The notes below the pieces were generated by a model. The model was not told the DNA's origin and made no database searches. It saw only the letters and a list, made by a program, of their open reading frames with translations. DNA of 64,000 nt from Hofstenia miamia (taxonomy: Eukaryota > Xenacoelomorpha > Acoela): assembly GCA_004352715.1 (NCBI GenBank), contig SCFE01000071.1:5791-69790 (forward strand), read 5' to 3'. The position numbers were made by a program, and so were the translations under genes. How positions within the stretch are numbered: the first letter of the stretch is position 1; every line of letters starts with the position of its first letter. This document shows positions 45,308 to 56,099 of this stretch, one piece after another.

Positions 45308-45310
<3 letters not shown>
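42271..45310 (+). repeat. 3-kb block, copy 2
   Basis: Matches 35121-38124. It contains two stretches absent from copy 1 that end in a single N (42937-42990 and about 43153-43190). The second stands where copy 1 has a (TA)n run. The mosaic suggests assembly of separate reads or haplotypes. A 64-codon and a 61-codon minus-strand frame are duplicated with it and have no recognisable product. Confidence 0.92.
43562..44268 (+). pseudogene. Second copy of annexin exon 2
   Basis: Identical to exon 2 (36371-37077), including acceptor and donor. It encodes annexin repeats 1-3 (GAGTDE, GAGTDE, WGTDES) and lies 4.9 kb downstream of exon 3. No exon 1 or exon 3 accompanies it, so it cannot form a gene as placed. 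Either it is an allelic contig placed in the wrong position or a very recent segmental duplication. Confidence 0.85.

Positions 45311-45366
<56 letters not shown>
45310..45366. repeat. (TA)n microsatellite
   Basis: TA run at the right edge of 3-kb block copy 2, followed by the second 20-base direct repeat (45364-45383). Confidence 0.95.
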
Positions 45367-45369
<3 letters not shown>

Positions 45370-45579
45370 ATATGTAAACAATTGCAACAAAAATGTTATT
45401 CAAGATCACTGTCTTCCAACGAATTGCTGAACTGAAACACTTTTAGTTTTAATGTGTTCTTCAAAAAAAATTCTGCTTAGGAATTTTTAATAGATTTGAT
45501 GGTTTCTTGAACAAATTTTTAAATGTTTACACCTTATGAAATAATAGAATCTCTAAAATTGGAATGCGTAATACAAATG

Positions 45580-46080
45580 ACTTAGATGAATTTGGACATC
45601 ATGATACGACATGTAAAAGGTCCTGATGTTATGCATCGCCATACTTCACTAAGAGATTCATTTACCGATCTTGGCAAAAGGCATTGTTAAATCCAATACT
45701 AGAGCAAGGAGAAAATCTTAATTGAAACAAGAGAAGACCCGCAGATATACTCATTCCTGTATGGACAATGAGTAGATCTTGGCAGTTGATGTCACAGTGA
45801 AACATCCACTCAACAAAATCTCACAATACTGAGCACGTTTTACAGACATTGATTGCTTTGACATTGCAGAAGAAAGGAAATATCATGAAAATGATCTAAA
45901 GCTCCTGGAATATTGTTGCAAATGTCTGCCTATTGCTGCAGCTCTTTATGGTTCATGGGGTAGCGAAACACTGAGGGCACTGGACAAAATGATAAATAGG
46001 TTCGCCACTCAAAACTTCAGACCAAATATGAAAGACAAAAAGAATTTTTCGCCCGAATCAGCATTATATTAACTCACTCC
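45580..46080 (+). pseudogene. Retroelement polyprotein C-terminal fragment (HH-C then RPAD...DVTV module)
   Basis: Frame-shifted coding relic: EFGHHDTTCKRS (His-His-Cys, as in a zinc knuckle), MHRHTSLRDSF, RRPADILIPVW, AVDVTVKHPL after a shift, then AEERKYHENDLKLLEYCC, PIAAALYGSWGSETLRALDK and INRFATQNF. This order matches a module I know from the C-termini of reverse-transcriptase polyproteins in cnidarians and molluscs. The PxD and DVTV motifs look like a restriction-endonuclease-like fold, but that is inference. No RT domain is readable upstream. Confidence 0.55.
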
Positions 46081-46274
46081 TATTCGATGACATCAATATT
46101 GCTGCCATTAGCATTAAATTTATTGCGATTGGAACTCAAGATATAATTTCATTGTATTTGGTGATGACTAACCATCTATTACAAAGGAAAGACTAGATTG
46201 GAAGCCGCACGAATATAGGTGATAATTTTTTAACGCAATTGATGATTTAGAAATTTTTGGTGGGAATTCGCTTT

Positions 46275-46664
46275 ATAAAAATTCGAAATATTAAGTGAAG
46301 TGTCTAGTAGAATACAACAGAAATAGGAAAAATTATCCAACAAAACAATGCACTTTATTGCGCAAAAAACCTTTGTTTACAAGGCATGCAGTGTTGCGTA
46401 TGTGAATAGTGGCCACATGGATCCTGTGTCCTGAAAGGAGCTTGGGANTAAAAATTCGAAATATTAAGTGAAGTGTCTAGTAGAATACAACAGAAATAGG
46501 AAAAATTATCCAACAAAACAATGCACTTTATTGCGCGTAATCCTACTCCACCCCCCCCCTCCCCACTTTGAAAAGCTGGCAAAAAACCTTTGTTTACAAG
46601 GCATGCAGTGTTGCGTATGTGAATAGTGGCCACATGGATCCTGTGTCCTGAAAGGAGCTTGGGA
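46275..46664 (+). repeat. Short duplicated block with N seam and 43-base indel
   Basis: 46275-46447 repeats at 46449-46664 with a lone N at 46448 between them. The second copy has about 43 extra bases including a C9 run (46540-46582), otherwise near identical. Probably two alleles placed in tandem. Confidence 0.88.
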
Positions 46665-49404
46665 TGTTTACTGGACTAGTTTCGCTAACATTTTTTACAT
46701 TTTGTGTTTGGCATGCTTGCCCTGTATTTACTATATTTTAGAAACATGTATTCTATGTTTAGCATTGAGTCAGCAATAGCGACGTTTTGGGTACTGGATT
46801 TTGGTATAGGTATAGTGTAAACCCAAAACTCAAGATTTTAGAAACGTCTACACAGATCTTAAACGTTTCTGTTGTTTTACAATATTGTAATGTTGTTTGT
46901 TGTAACATCCAAAGAGTGACTAATCATGTTAATACAAAGATTATTGCGCGTGTAAAATAATTGAATATTTCTATATTTGAATAGCACCATTGCTTGTATA
47001 TTACTTTCAGCAAAAACGATTAGAGTGCTGCTGAGTAGCTTTTAGGAATAAAGAAGGCACTTCCAACTAAATATTTTGTTTTTTAGTAAAGGTAGCCTTG
47101 ATAAGCTTGTGTTTGAAAATATTACGTTATGAGTTTGGTATTGTTAAAAATCACAAACACATTAATGGAGTTTAATAAGAAAATTTGACAATGTTTTACC
47201 CGAACTTGATTTAAAATGTTATTAGTTCTTGTACTAGAACAATTTATGTTATGTTTTAAAGAAAATACGTCGTTCATTTGTGAAACTTAAAATATGAAGA
47301 CGTTAATATAGATTTTGTTGATTAGTATTTAATTATACAATTATGATATGGAAATTGTTCCTGTAACTGACGTTTCAATATTCCAAATTAAAACAAATAG
47401 TCTATTGTAAGAACTTTGTCCAAACACTGATTTTGACAGAATAGAATAAAAAATTACAAAATACAATAATAAAAACACATATAAATGCAGACTTAAATAC
47501 AGTAATTAATGAATAATCCAAAATGCAGATAGTTTGCTAATATTAAGATATTGCATAGTTGCAATTATAAAATTTGAACTCCATCCAGTAGCATTTTCAT
47601 GCGAGCTCTTAGACTTAATAATTTGGCTGTAGTGCACTACATCTGGCTTTTGATAGAGCTAGGAACATGTTCAAGAACGGACTACAGTTTTTGCGTGGGA
47701 GTGTGCCAGCATGCTGAGATAATCGGCACTGCGTGATAAACAACGAATCAACCAAAAAATTCGAATTTTTTTACAAAAATATTCTCGAATGCAAAACGTA
47801 AAAACTCAACCTCGACTCAAAGATTCTCCTCAAAAAACACTATGAAAAAAGGATTGACACCAGGGCATTTCAAAAACATTAATTGGCATCGAATTTGATC
47901 ACAATAATATTGCAATATAATTGAAAGGCGTTTTTTGTAAAAATGTTCTCGTTTGAATTGTTATTTTAGTTTCTTAGCTTTGCTTTTAAGAAATAAACAG
48001 CATAACATTAAATGCTGCTTTTTTGCTTGATTGCAGTATTTTTTTTGGTGCGCATACAGCTTATAAATAAACTATAATGATAATACTTCTAATGTCATTG
48101 ATGAGAAACAATCAATTAAAAAGACGAATGATTTTAAAAGATTTCGTCAATTATGAAACAATTCTAATATTATTTTAAATGATTCATTGAAATACCATGT
48201 CAATTTACATTAACTAGTTTGAATAGATGTTAGAATGGTGCCATTTTTATATTGGATCCTTATAATGAAAAAAGATATTTTCGCAACTTGGTACATGGAT
48301 TAGAAACATAGGTCAAACATAGTTTGCAAGAAGTTTGCAAATCATAATAAAGCAACAAAAGAATCATTTTCTATGCCTAAAATAGGTAACTTTCAATTAA
48401 CCAAAATATTACAATATATTGCAATATTATATTGCCAGTAAACTCATATTGCAATATATTTACTTTGAATTTTTTGTATTGCAATATCACATCAATGCAT
48501 TATTGCAAAGACCTGATTGGCACATAGTAATTTTAATAAATTTTCATGCGAATACTTTTCGTGTCCAGACTTAAAACTCTGTTGACAACATTTTGGAAAT
48601 TAATATGTGCAGATGATTGTTTGTTTTTTCTTTCATATTTTCAAAATCAATCATACATTGTGGATGTAAAGCTTTTTTGATGGACATACATACATATCCT
48701 TAATGAAAGCTATCGTCATGAAAATATAGCAAATATAAATCTGCGTGTAGCGGGTGAGCGATCTCTGTGACTAGAATAAATGAAAATGAAACGTACATTA
48801 TCATATAAATGTATATGTTACATACTTTTAAGGCTATAATACTGAGTAAAATGACATGTTTTTAGCTTAAATATGTGATAACAAAAGCAATTAAGCAAAT
48901 ATTATATTTTGTTTAAATTTCTTCTCATTTACTGGGGATGAAGATTAGTTTTAATTACTACTTATTTCTTATATGTCTGAAAAATAACAAAATAGTGAAC
49001 TAAAATATTTGTCCTTTTGCGACTACAACGCGATTTTGTGCTATCTTAATTTGCCTGAAAAGCGCTACTCAGTTTTTTGCCAAATACTAACTTACACCTA
49101 CAAAGAACATTGAAAAAAATCTAAATCGATATTTAGTAGATTCACTTCTAAAAAATCGATCGAAATCCAACAATTCAAAATCGCCGCACCCTAACAATTA
49201 TATCGACAAAATAATTATAAAAGACAATCTCCTCTCATTAAATGTTTATTTTTCCAACTCTCAATAAATGCATTTATAAACAGGGCCTTTCTTCAAAGAG
49301 CTCTAATAATTGTGTTTCATTATTGATTGTCGACATGCTCATTAATTATTAAGTAAACAAATTTTCCAGAGATTCAATAATGCGCAAAATGTGTAGTGCA
49401 CATC
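46665..49404. other. No gene recognised
   Basis: 2.7 kb of AT-rich DNA without coding signature. 48556-48590 resembles 49872-49905 (TTTTCGTGT, ACTT, GTTGACAAC words), so a dispersed repeat is present. Confidence 0.5.
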
Positions 49405-49698
49405 AAAGGTGGAACCGGGCTCGGGCCTGTATATTATTGGTAAGCACCAGGGCCTGAAAAATTTAACACCCGGGCTGAAATTTATCATGTCTTCAATTAA
49501 GTATATGTTCACTAAATATGTAGATGAAATGAGATCTCAAATGAAATATAATAATAATGCACGTCGAATACATGTACATGTAGAATATTCAAGAAAAATG
49601 TATGAAACAATAAATTTGGTCACCCGGGCCCGGGTTTAAAAACTATCCAAGCCTGATTTTTTTGTGTTGATGCGGCCGGGCCCGGTTACAACTCGGAT
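49405..49698. mobile_element. Candidate GC-tipped inverted-repeat element
   Basis: GGAACCGGGCTCGGGCC at the left faces GGCCGGGCCCGGTTACAAC at the right, an AACCGGG(C/T)(C/T)CGG inverted repeat about 290 bases apart, with an AT-rich interior. Flanking octamers do not match, so the target duplication is not demonstrable. Confidence 0.5.
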
Positions 49699-49859
49699 GA
49701 AAGCATTCTTTTTAAACGCTAGAGTGCACCAAAGGCCCACTGTTTATAGTAGGACTTACTGCATCTCATCGGAAGTAACACGTTTACAGCATATAAAGCT
49801 TCTTATATAATTAGTCTTTTGTTTATGATAAACACTCAGAAGTTGGTTTGAAAAGCTTA

Positions 49860-50440
49860 CAACAAAGTTTTTTCGTGTTCACACTTGAAACTTTGTTGTC
49901 AACCTCATGATCTGTCAAAAAGTTGTCAGCCAAAGTAGAATCGATATAACCTTGAAAACTTTATTGACAACGATGTTTTTTGCGTTCGCATTTACAACTT
50001 TTGCTGACAACCTCAGTAAATTCAGAAAAGTTGTGAACAAATTGGTAAGTCTGAACGCTACCTTAAAACCATAATCTTTAATTTTAGAAGAATGTATACT
50101 GTAAAAATGTAAATTACAACTTAAGTGTGTAAAATGTTGCCATCGTTTTGGGAATCCAAAGGACAGTGCACGCAAGCCGTATTAGTAAAGAAGCCTTCAC
50201 GCTGGGATCCTTGGATAACACCAATGTCTTAGAAAGCTGAACACTGTACGGGTAAGATGAAGGTAGTGTCATGTGTATTTGTGTACATGTGGCGGTGACG
50301 GTCGTGAAGCCCGTCTGTTTAATTCTGGTGGACAAGCGGTGAGCAGTGGAAACGCTGCTAGTAAGACTGCGGCTCATTCCTGAGCTATAATTGGGTTTCA
50401 TAAAGCAGTCATGTCAGGGATAACTTTCTTCTGTCTTTTG
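49860..50440. other. Dispersed repeat and an unassigned open frame
   Basis: 49860-50065 has several copies of an ACTTGAAACTTTGTTGTCAA-like word in varied form, with GTCTGAACGCTACCTT at its right edge, typical of small DNA transposons. 50114-50401 (minus, 95 codons) has a more even base composition and a Ser/Thr-rich translation; I cannot assign it. Confidence 0.35.
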
Positions 50441-50690
50441 CAGACTTGTCAACGAGCCTAGCCAATCTTGAGCACAGCATTGGATATACAACGAGCTAAA
50501 ATGAGCATTTATTAATCCAAGCAAATTTATAGTTCTGCTTTTTAATTTATTTATGTAGATTTTTCTTATTTTTTCATTCAATATATGAATTTTTTATACT
50601 CTTATTTTACCTATTTCTTAAAAACTACAATTAACAGATCTAATTTTCTTAAGCAAGATTTTAAATGAACATAGCCATATCGATCTTCTG
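50441..50690. mobile_element. hAT family A, degenerate reversed copy
   Basis: Begins CAGACTTGTCAACGAGC, the family A tip, and follows the reversed family sequence through TTCTTATTTTTTCATTCAAT to TTAAATGAACATAGCC. The far tip is lost and no target duplication is visible. Confidence 0.75.
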
Positions 50691-52419
50691 AACAACCTGT
50701 TCTTCTATATTCCTTCACGATCTGCTATTGAGAAATTCACATTTTAGAAAACAAAAAACGTTAACTTTCTACTTTAATATATGGCCAATTTTATTATTCT
50801 ATTTTCCGATATCAATCTATTTAATTCTCCCAAAAAAATGAAGCATGAACTAAGACAGAATATTTTTGGAAAATTTTTTTATTATATTATAACAACAACT
50901 CACCTTGTTCAAAATCATTAATATGCTTATGTTTAAATTGTCGTAACTGTATTTGTTTTTATGAATTTTTACTTTATTGTATTGTGTTTGTATTTATGTT
51001 AAATCAATGTAAGAGATAGATATATCTGTTTGGGGTACAAGCTAGTTTCATAAATGATCGGGAACCGATTAGGAAATATTTGTTTTCTTATTATTATTAA
51101 ATGTTCTACCATTTTATAAAATTAGTTTTGTTTGATTTAGTTTTTGAATTGGTTTTATGCATATAAAATTTTTTTGAAATGAATAATTCCCTCTATGGCC
51201 GTAAGTGAGCATGTCGGGTCCAGTTGGGCCAAATTCAACAAGACGGGTTTTGTCGGGTCTACAAAACATTCTAGTCGGGTCCGGTAAAACAAATAAGCAT
51301 TATTGTTGTTTAATTTGATTATAATGAAGCCTTTAAACAGCTGCATTATTGCATTGGGGTAATCGCTGGGAGAAATGACATCCTAGAAACAATATGGTAT
51401 TTCAGAGAGATTTGAAATTAAAGGGCACAGTTTTAAAAGGTTTCAGTTTTAAAAGGTTTCTAAGTCACATTTTCGGGTATTTTTCAATTTTGTTGTATGT
51501 GGTACATAGATGAGTACTTCTCTTAGCAGACTGTTGCAAGCAAAAACTTCCCTTTAGCACTAAATATGGTAAAAAAAATAAAAATCAGGTTTGACAGAGC
51601 CGATGTTGTTGGACCAATTCGATAGCACTTTATCCTTATTAGATTGAAAACATGTACTTTGCTTTATTGCTTCACTACATATGCTATATGTGTCATAGAC
51701 TGGCATAAAATACCAAAAATAATAGGCTTAATAATAGTAAATAATTACTACCTCTGCATCATCAATAGCAAATGCTTTGTTGATTTTTGATTTGCTTTCA
51801 GAAAATGATAAGGTTAATCTATTTACTCAATGAAAATTTTATGTCTTTTAATTGTAGTTGTATTACATCCTAATACTAACAAGATATCATTATTGTTGCA
51901 TGACTGGGTTTAATTAAAAAAATATAGAATTCGAATAATTGTCTGTTATTTTATAATATTTTAATACCAAAATTGATATTTACATTGAAATGCAGTGGAA
52001 GTGAAATGGGGAAAGCAGGATTTTGTGTTTATGAAATTATTTGCTATATAGAACTCAAAATTAAATACGTTTAAATTAAGTCAGGTTTGCTTACAAAAGT
52101 TTTGATCATGAAATTTAGATTTTTTGTCTTAAATTTTTAAGTTGATGAATTGTGCAAAATTTGAAAAAAGCTATTTTATACTAGCTTTTTTTCAATTGGG
52201 ATATGTAAGATTGCAGTGGTGATCAAATTACTAGCATCATTATTTTATTTCTAGTTGTATTCAATTATTTAGACAATGTCAGTTATTTAAAAGCCTAGTA
52301 GCATTTATTAGGGTGCAACAATTAACATTGATCAAATTTTTTATTAAAAAATTAATTTTTTTGTAATTAGTATTTGGTGTAACTAAATTTTGCTGCAATT
52401 AAGTTAGTGATGTGAGTTG
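50691..52419. other. No gene seen
   Basis: AT-rich. 51205-51290 has GGGTCCAGTTGGGCC and GTCGGGTC words that look like the remnant of another GC-tipped element, unpaired. Confidence 0.45.
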
Positions 52420-53340
52420 CTATACTATTGATTGAATTTTTGTCCATTTTCTTGATGTTCAGATCATGAAACCAAGTGTCAAGAATTAAATTTTACTGCA
52501 TGGATTTCTAGCTGTTGTCCTGTTCTTGAGAATCTGCCAAACTTCTTCTATAAGTACATGTCAGGAAAATTGTCTGGCTATTCAAGAACACCAAAATTAT
52601 TATCATGCAAGAGACTTATTGAATTATGGGCAGCATGAGGTTGAGATCCATCTTGCTGAACTAAAATCTATCAAAATCACTCTGAAAGCTATGTAAACAT
52701 TGGTCTTGCTTCATTGTCCACTTCACGACATGAAAACGTCCTGGATTAAAGAAAAAGATTATGCTTTAAAAGTATTTAACAGTTTGATGTAAACAATCAG
52801 GATAATATTCTTCATTTACTTTCATTGAACATATTGCCTTGCATCACTGAAAAAGACTGGTGAAATTGGTGTGTTGGTGCTTACATGTCCATGCTAATTG
52901 CTTGTTACCTCCGCCAAGGAGGTTATGTTTTTGGTAGCGTTGATTTGTTTGTCTGTTGCTTTTAGCAACTTTACGTAAAAAGTAATAGATAGATTGACCT
53001 CAAATTTTCACCAGAGGTGCGTCTCCGCCAAAGGAAGAATCCATTAAATTTTGGTGCTGATCCGGGGGACACAAGCTGCTTGGCAGAGGTCTATGATTCT
53101 TTCTACCCCGTGGAAAGAACTTGACATTGAAAAGTTGGTGTGCTGAATTGTATTCCTATCGCTAAAAACTTCTTTTTAATCTGAGGGGTGGTAACATAAC
53201 AGTTTTTCTCAAACAAATTCTTCAAAACACATTTCCACCTTTTTGTGATGAAGATTAAGCACAGCAATTGATCCTGGAATGAATGTATGTTTTTTTGGCA
53301 ATTCTGCAGGATCTTGATTAACATCACATGCTCTCGAAAC
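52420..53340 (-). pseudogene. Tc1-type transposase, decayed and interrupted
   Basis: Minus strand: VTTPQIKKKFLAIGIQFSTP (about 53.2 kb) resembles the N-terminal helix-turn-helix region of Tc1 transposases. FQQDGSQPHAAHNSISLLHD followed by NNFGVLE, then PDNFPDM (about 52.65 kb), matches the catalytic FQQDGAPAH...WPG-SPDLNP block with both acidic positions visible. Several stops are present. The repeat at 52905-53100 sits between the two parts. Confidence 0.7.
52905..53100. repeat. ACCTCCGCCAAGGAGG dispersed repeat
   Basis: Starts ACCTCCGCCAAGGAGGTTAT, includes GTTTGTCTGTT and ends near GCTTGGCAGAGGTCT. Reversing the right end gives AGACCTCTGCCAAGCAGC, so the ends are inverted repeats (13 of 16 over the ACCTCCGCCAAGGAGG core). 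I recognise this sequence type as widespread in marine invertebrate genomes. Confidence 0.75.
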
Positions 53341-53978
53341 TGAATGTTGTGATTTGGTAGTTAACAGAAGACCAAGAATTATGTTGTTTTTGCATTTTGT
53401 GATGCCTTATTTTCAAACCATATATGAAATTTTTGTTCACTAATGTTATCACACTGCTAAGACAAATTTAAATGCAGTTATGACTTCCCACCATAAACTC
53501 AACTTTAATAGCAAGGCAATATACTATGTTATTAATAAAACCAAATTTCAGAGTATTTACAGCAATGATGCTATTTCAAGATTTAACAAGAATTGTCTTA
53601 TGAAAAATCCACCACTAGTTTATTATTATGAATTTTCGGAATTTTTTATATTTGTCCGAACTAATCTTCGTAAAGATTTGAAAAATTCATAATAAGATAA
53701 CAATTTTTATTTTAAAGATTTTGAAATTCAGTACTTAAAATAAGTTTAATAGATAGCTCTACATCATGGTCGCACTCGAATACATGGGAGGCAGAATTCC
53801 TGCATACCAGTCCCGCTGCCAAAACGAAAATAGCAGCAAAATATGAATGAAGGATTGCAATCTGAGCCAACAACGTACTATGGATTTTTTGTTACTTAAA
53901 TCGAAGTTACTGAAGAAAGTTCTAAAACTTAGCACACATCCTCTCATTGCAAGATGAATCTTCAATTGGCAATTTATA
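53341..53978. other. 3' flank of the apyrase-like gene
   Basis: AT-rich. Minus strand 53822 downward follows a good acceptor-like TTTTCGTTTTGGCAG, which could begin a last exon if a GTAAGC donor at about 54029 is used (see the apyrase-like gene). Confidence 0.35.
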
Positions 53979-54959
53979 TTAGGGTAAGAACACGATACTT
54001 TGAAATGAATAACGAGTATTAATATGCTTACCATTTAAAATTATATCGCCATTCAAACTGAAGAGATAAAGGAAGTTACCAGGATTATCAGCGTAGTCAA
54101 AATAACTAACTAATGCTGCGTATACATCGTGTTTGTCAGAAATCTTGGATATAGCAGAAATAACTCGTTTTCCATGAAATAATGGCAATGTAATATTCCT
54201 AATGTACTTATAGTGCTTATCGGTAATTATAATAGCGGGCAAACCAGTCTCTAAATTATTGGAATAAACTCCAAACAACCAAAGACTTGACGTTTCACAC
54301 CAATAACCGGCATAAATAGAGGACGATTGAGCCTTATATCTAGGCAGGCTTAGTAGATTAGAATACAAATTATTTTTTTTAACAAGTTGCAATGGACCTC
54401 CTTTCACCAATTGCATGTATTGTTGTTTTGCTGAATTGTATGGGCTAATAAACAGCTTATCACGTTTTGTTGCTAGCCATTGTCCATGCATTTGAGAGTC
54501 TAATACGTAATGGTAACTTAAATTTTGAAAGTCCGCTGATAACTTAAAAAGAAATATTTTTGACAAGCAATACGTGTCATTATTGAAGAGAATTGCATCT
54601 GAAATACCAGAGTAGTCACTTAAGAAGTATTTTGTCGTATATTTGTACTTTAAATCATGTTTAGCTAAAAAACGAAATTTAGGATTTCGCATTTGCTCAT
54701 CAAATGTCAATTGGCACCTCTGTACAATTGCAGCTGGGGTCTTAGAAGATTTCTTATCCCTTGAAATCATTATAAACTTAAATGAGGGTGGATTAGAATG
54801 CTTCAAACTTTCATGAAATATCAAACCGGTTCCAAAAACAAACAACGTGCCTATACCAAGAAAGAGCATTAGAGTCAAAGCAAATGAAACTAATTCCGCA
54901 TTACGATTCTTCATTAAGCAATGAGGGAAACGTGTTCCCACATAATAAAATTTTAGCAA
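53979..54959 (-). CDS. Divergent apyrase (CANT1)-like type II membrane protein
   Basis: Intact 326-codon frame. Residues 22-48 are a single membrane segment after a basic KNR, giving a cytosolic N-terminus and a lumenal or extracellular domain. Met16 is an alternative start. The lumenal part follows the order of calcium-activated nucleotidases (soluble apyrase, about 400 residues in human CANT1): FKFIMISR, SGISDAILFNN (human ELSDLIVFNG), GQWLATKRDKLFIS (AEWLAVKDERLYVG), ETSSLWLFG, ISAISKISD, and NFLYLFSLNGDIIL (IMAFTLDGRFLL). Ser120 is kept. By my alignment the family's calcium-ligand glutamates are replaced (Gln160, Ala217 region, Gln320), suggesting lost nucleotidase activity. LNG is followed by GTAAGC, so an intron and a different C-terminus are possible. 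Similarity is low and by eye; the product is probable, not certain. Confidence 0.55.
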   Translation of the reverse strand: MLKFYYVGTRFPHCLMKNRNAELVSFALTLMLFLGIGTLFVFGTGLIFHESLKHSNPPSFKFIMISRDKKSSKTPAAIVQRCQLTFDEQMRNPKFRFLAKHDLKYKYTTKYFLSDYSGISDAILFNNDTYCLSKIFLFKLSADFQNLSYHYVLDSQMHGQWLATKRDKLFISPYNSAKQQYMQLVKGGPLQLVKKNNLYSNLLSLPRYKAQSSSIYAGYWCETSSLWLFGVYSNNLETGLPAIIITDKHYKYIRNITLPLFHGKRVISAISKISDKHDVYAALVSYFDYADNPGNFLYLFSLNGDIILNGKHINTRYSFQSIVFLP

Positions 54960-55683
54960 GCTAACACAATTACAGTTCTTGTGGTATAATAAATATTACA
55001 AATATTAGAGGTCACAATGTTCAAAGTATGCTAAACAATTACGTCGCTTTTCTGGAAAATAAATTGTTGAATCCAAACAATGAATTTGGTTTACAATTGT
55101 AGAGAACCTGTATTCAAATTGTTTTGGATGGATTATCTAATTTTATATTTGAAGCTTATTATGCATTTACGACAATCACTTATTGTGTAATTTCTTAAAT
55201 GGAATTAATTTTAAGTAAAATTATGAACAAGAATTTTCGACACCAACAAAATTACCTATAAATTTCAAAAATGGTAATATATAATGAAATTACTTAGAAT
55301 TCACCTGTCTAGAACCTGACCAGCATTCAGAGTTAATAAATCTGAACATAATTTGATTTAATCTGCACTTCACATAGCAGTCGTGTATCGTAGAAGTGCA
55401 TACATAAAGTTATTAATGTCAAGGATCTTGCCGGCTGTAATTTGGCTTAAATTAAAAATTGTTCTTCTTAACATGGAAATGAAGAGCAGAATGTAATAAA
55501 CCAACACAAAAAGTAGTGGCAAAGCAATTGAATCTTTGTTGTTAGCTAATGAAACATTCTTAAATTTAAACGTTTGGAGGTTTAAGTAGTTTTCCGTTTT
55601 GGAGTTGGAAGTTAGATAAAAGCTCTATTAATGCTAAAATATTGAAAAACTTAAATTTTTACGTGAAATGCGTTGTTATCTAT
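54960..55683. other. No gene seen
   Basis: AT-rich 5' flank of the apyrase-like gene. No clear TATA box or upstream exon. Confidence 0.45.
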
Positions 55684-55691
55684 CTTCTGAT

Positions 55692-56091
55692 TAGAGGTCG
55701 ACGGTTTTTAATTTTTGACTCCGGTTCGGTTCAGATCGGTAAACCGGGTAAAATTACGGTTTCGGTTCGGTTTTTATATTTATTTTATGACGGGGATCCA
55801 GAGTCCTGATGACCTCCCGGAAGCTTGGCTGATATGAATCTATAACCATAATCGCAATAGTCTTCGAAATGTTCTGTGCTTTCGTGCTAGTTGGCTCGTA
55901 TTGGTTTGAGGGAGCAATGAAATTGGTAATGCTGGGCTGTGAAGGGTTCGGTTTGGGGGCTTTTTCCTAATAGACTATAAAGCCTAAAAACCGTACCGTA
56001 TTAAACCGTATACAAGTGTCGCAATCGGTCAGGTAACGGTTTCTAAGAAAAACCGCGGTTATGGTTTTTATCGGTTTACCGTCGACCTCTA
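55692..56091. mobile_element. Non-autonomous hAT-type element, family F
   Basis: 400 bases with perfect 14-base terminal inverted repeats TAGAGGTCGACGGT and a perfect 8-base target duplication CTTCTGAT (55684-55691 and 56092-56099). CGGTTCGGTT and AACCG words are repeated in the subterminal regions. The middle (55790-55960) is less AT-rich and has no open frame of note. A TAGAG tip is shared with family E, suggesting related transposases. Confidence 0.94.
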
Positions 56092-56099
56092 CTTCTGAT

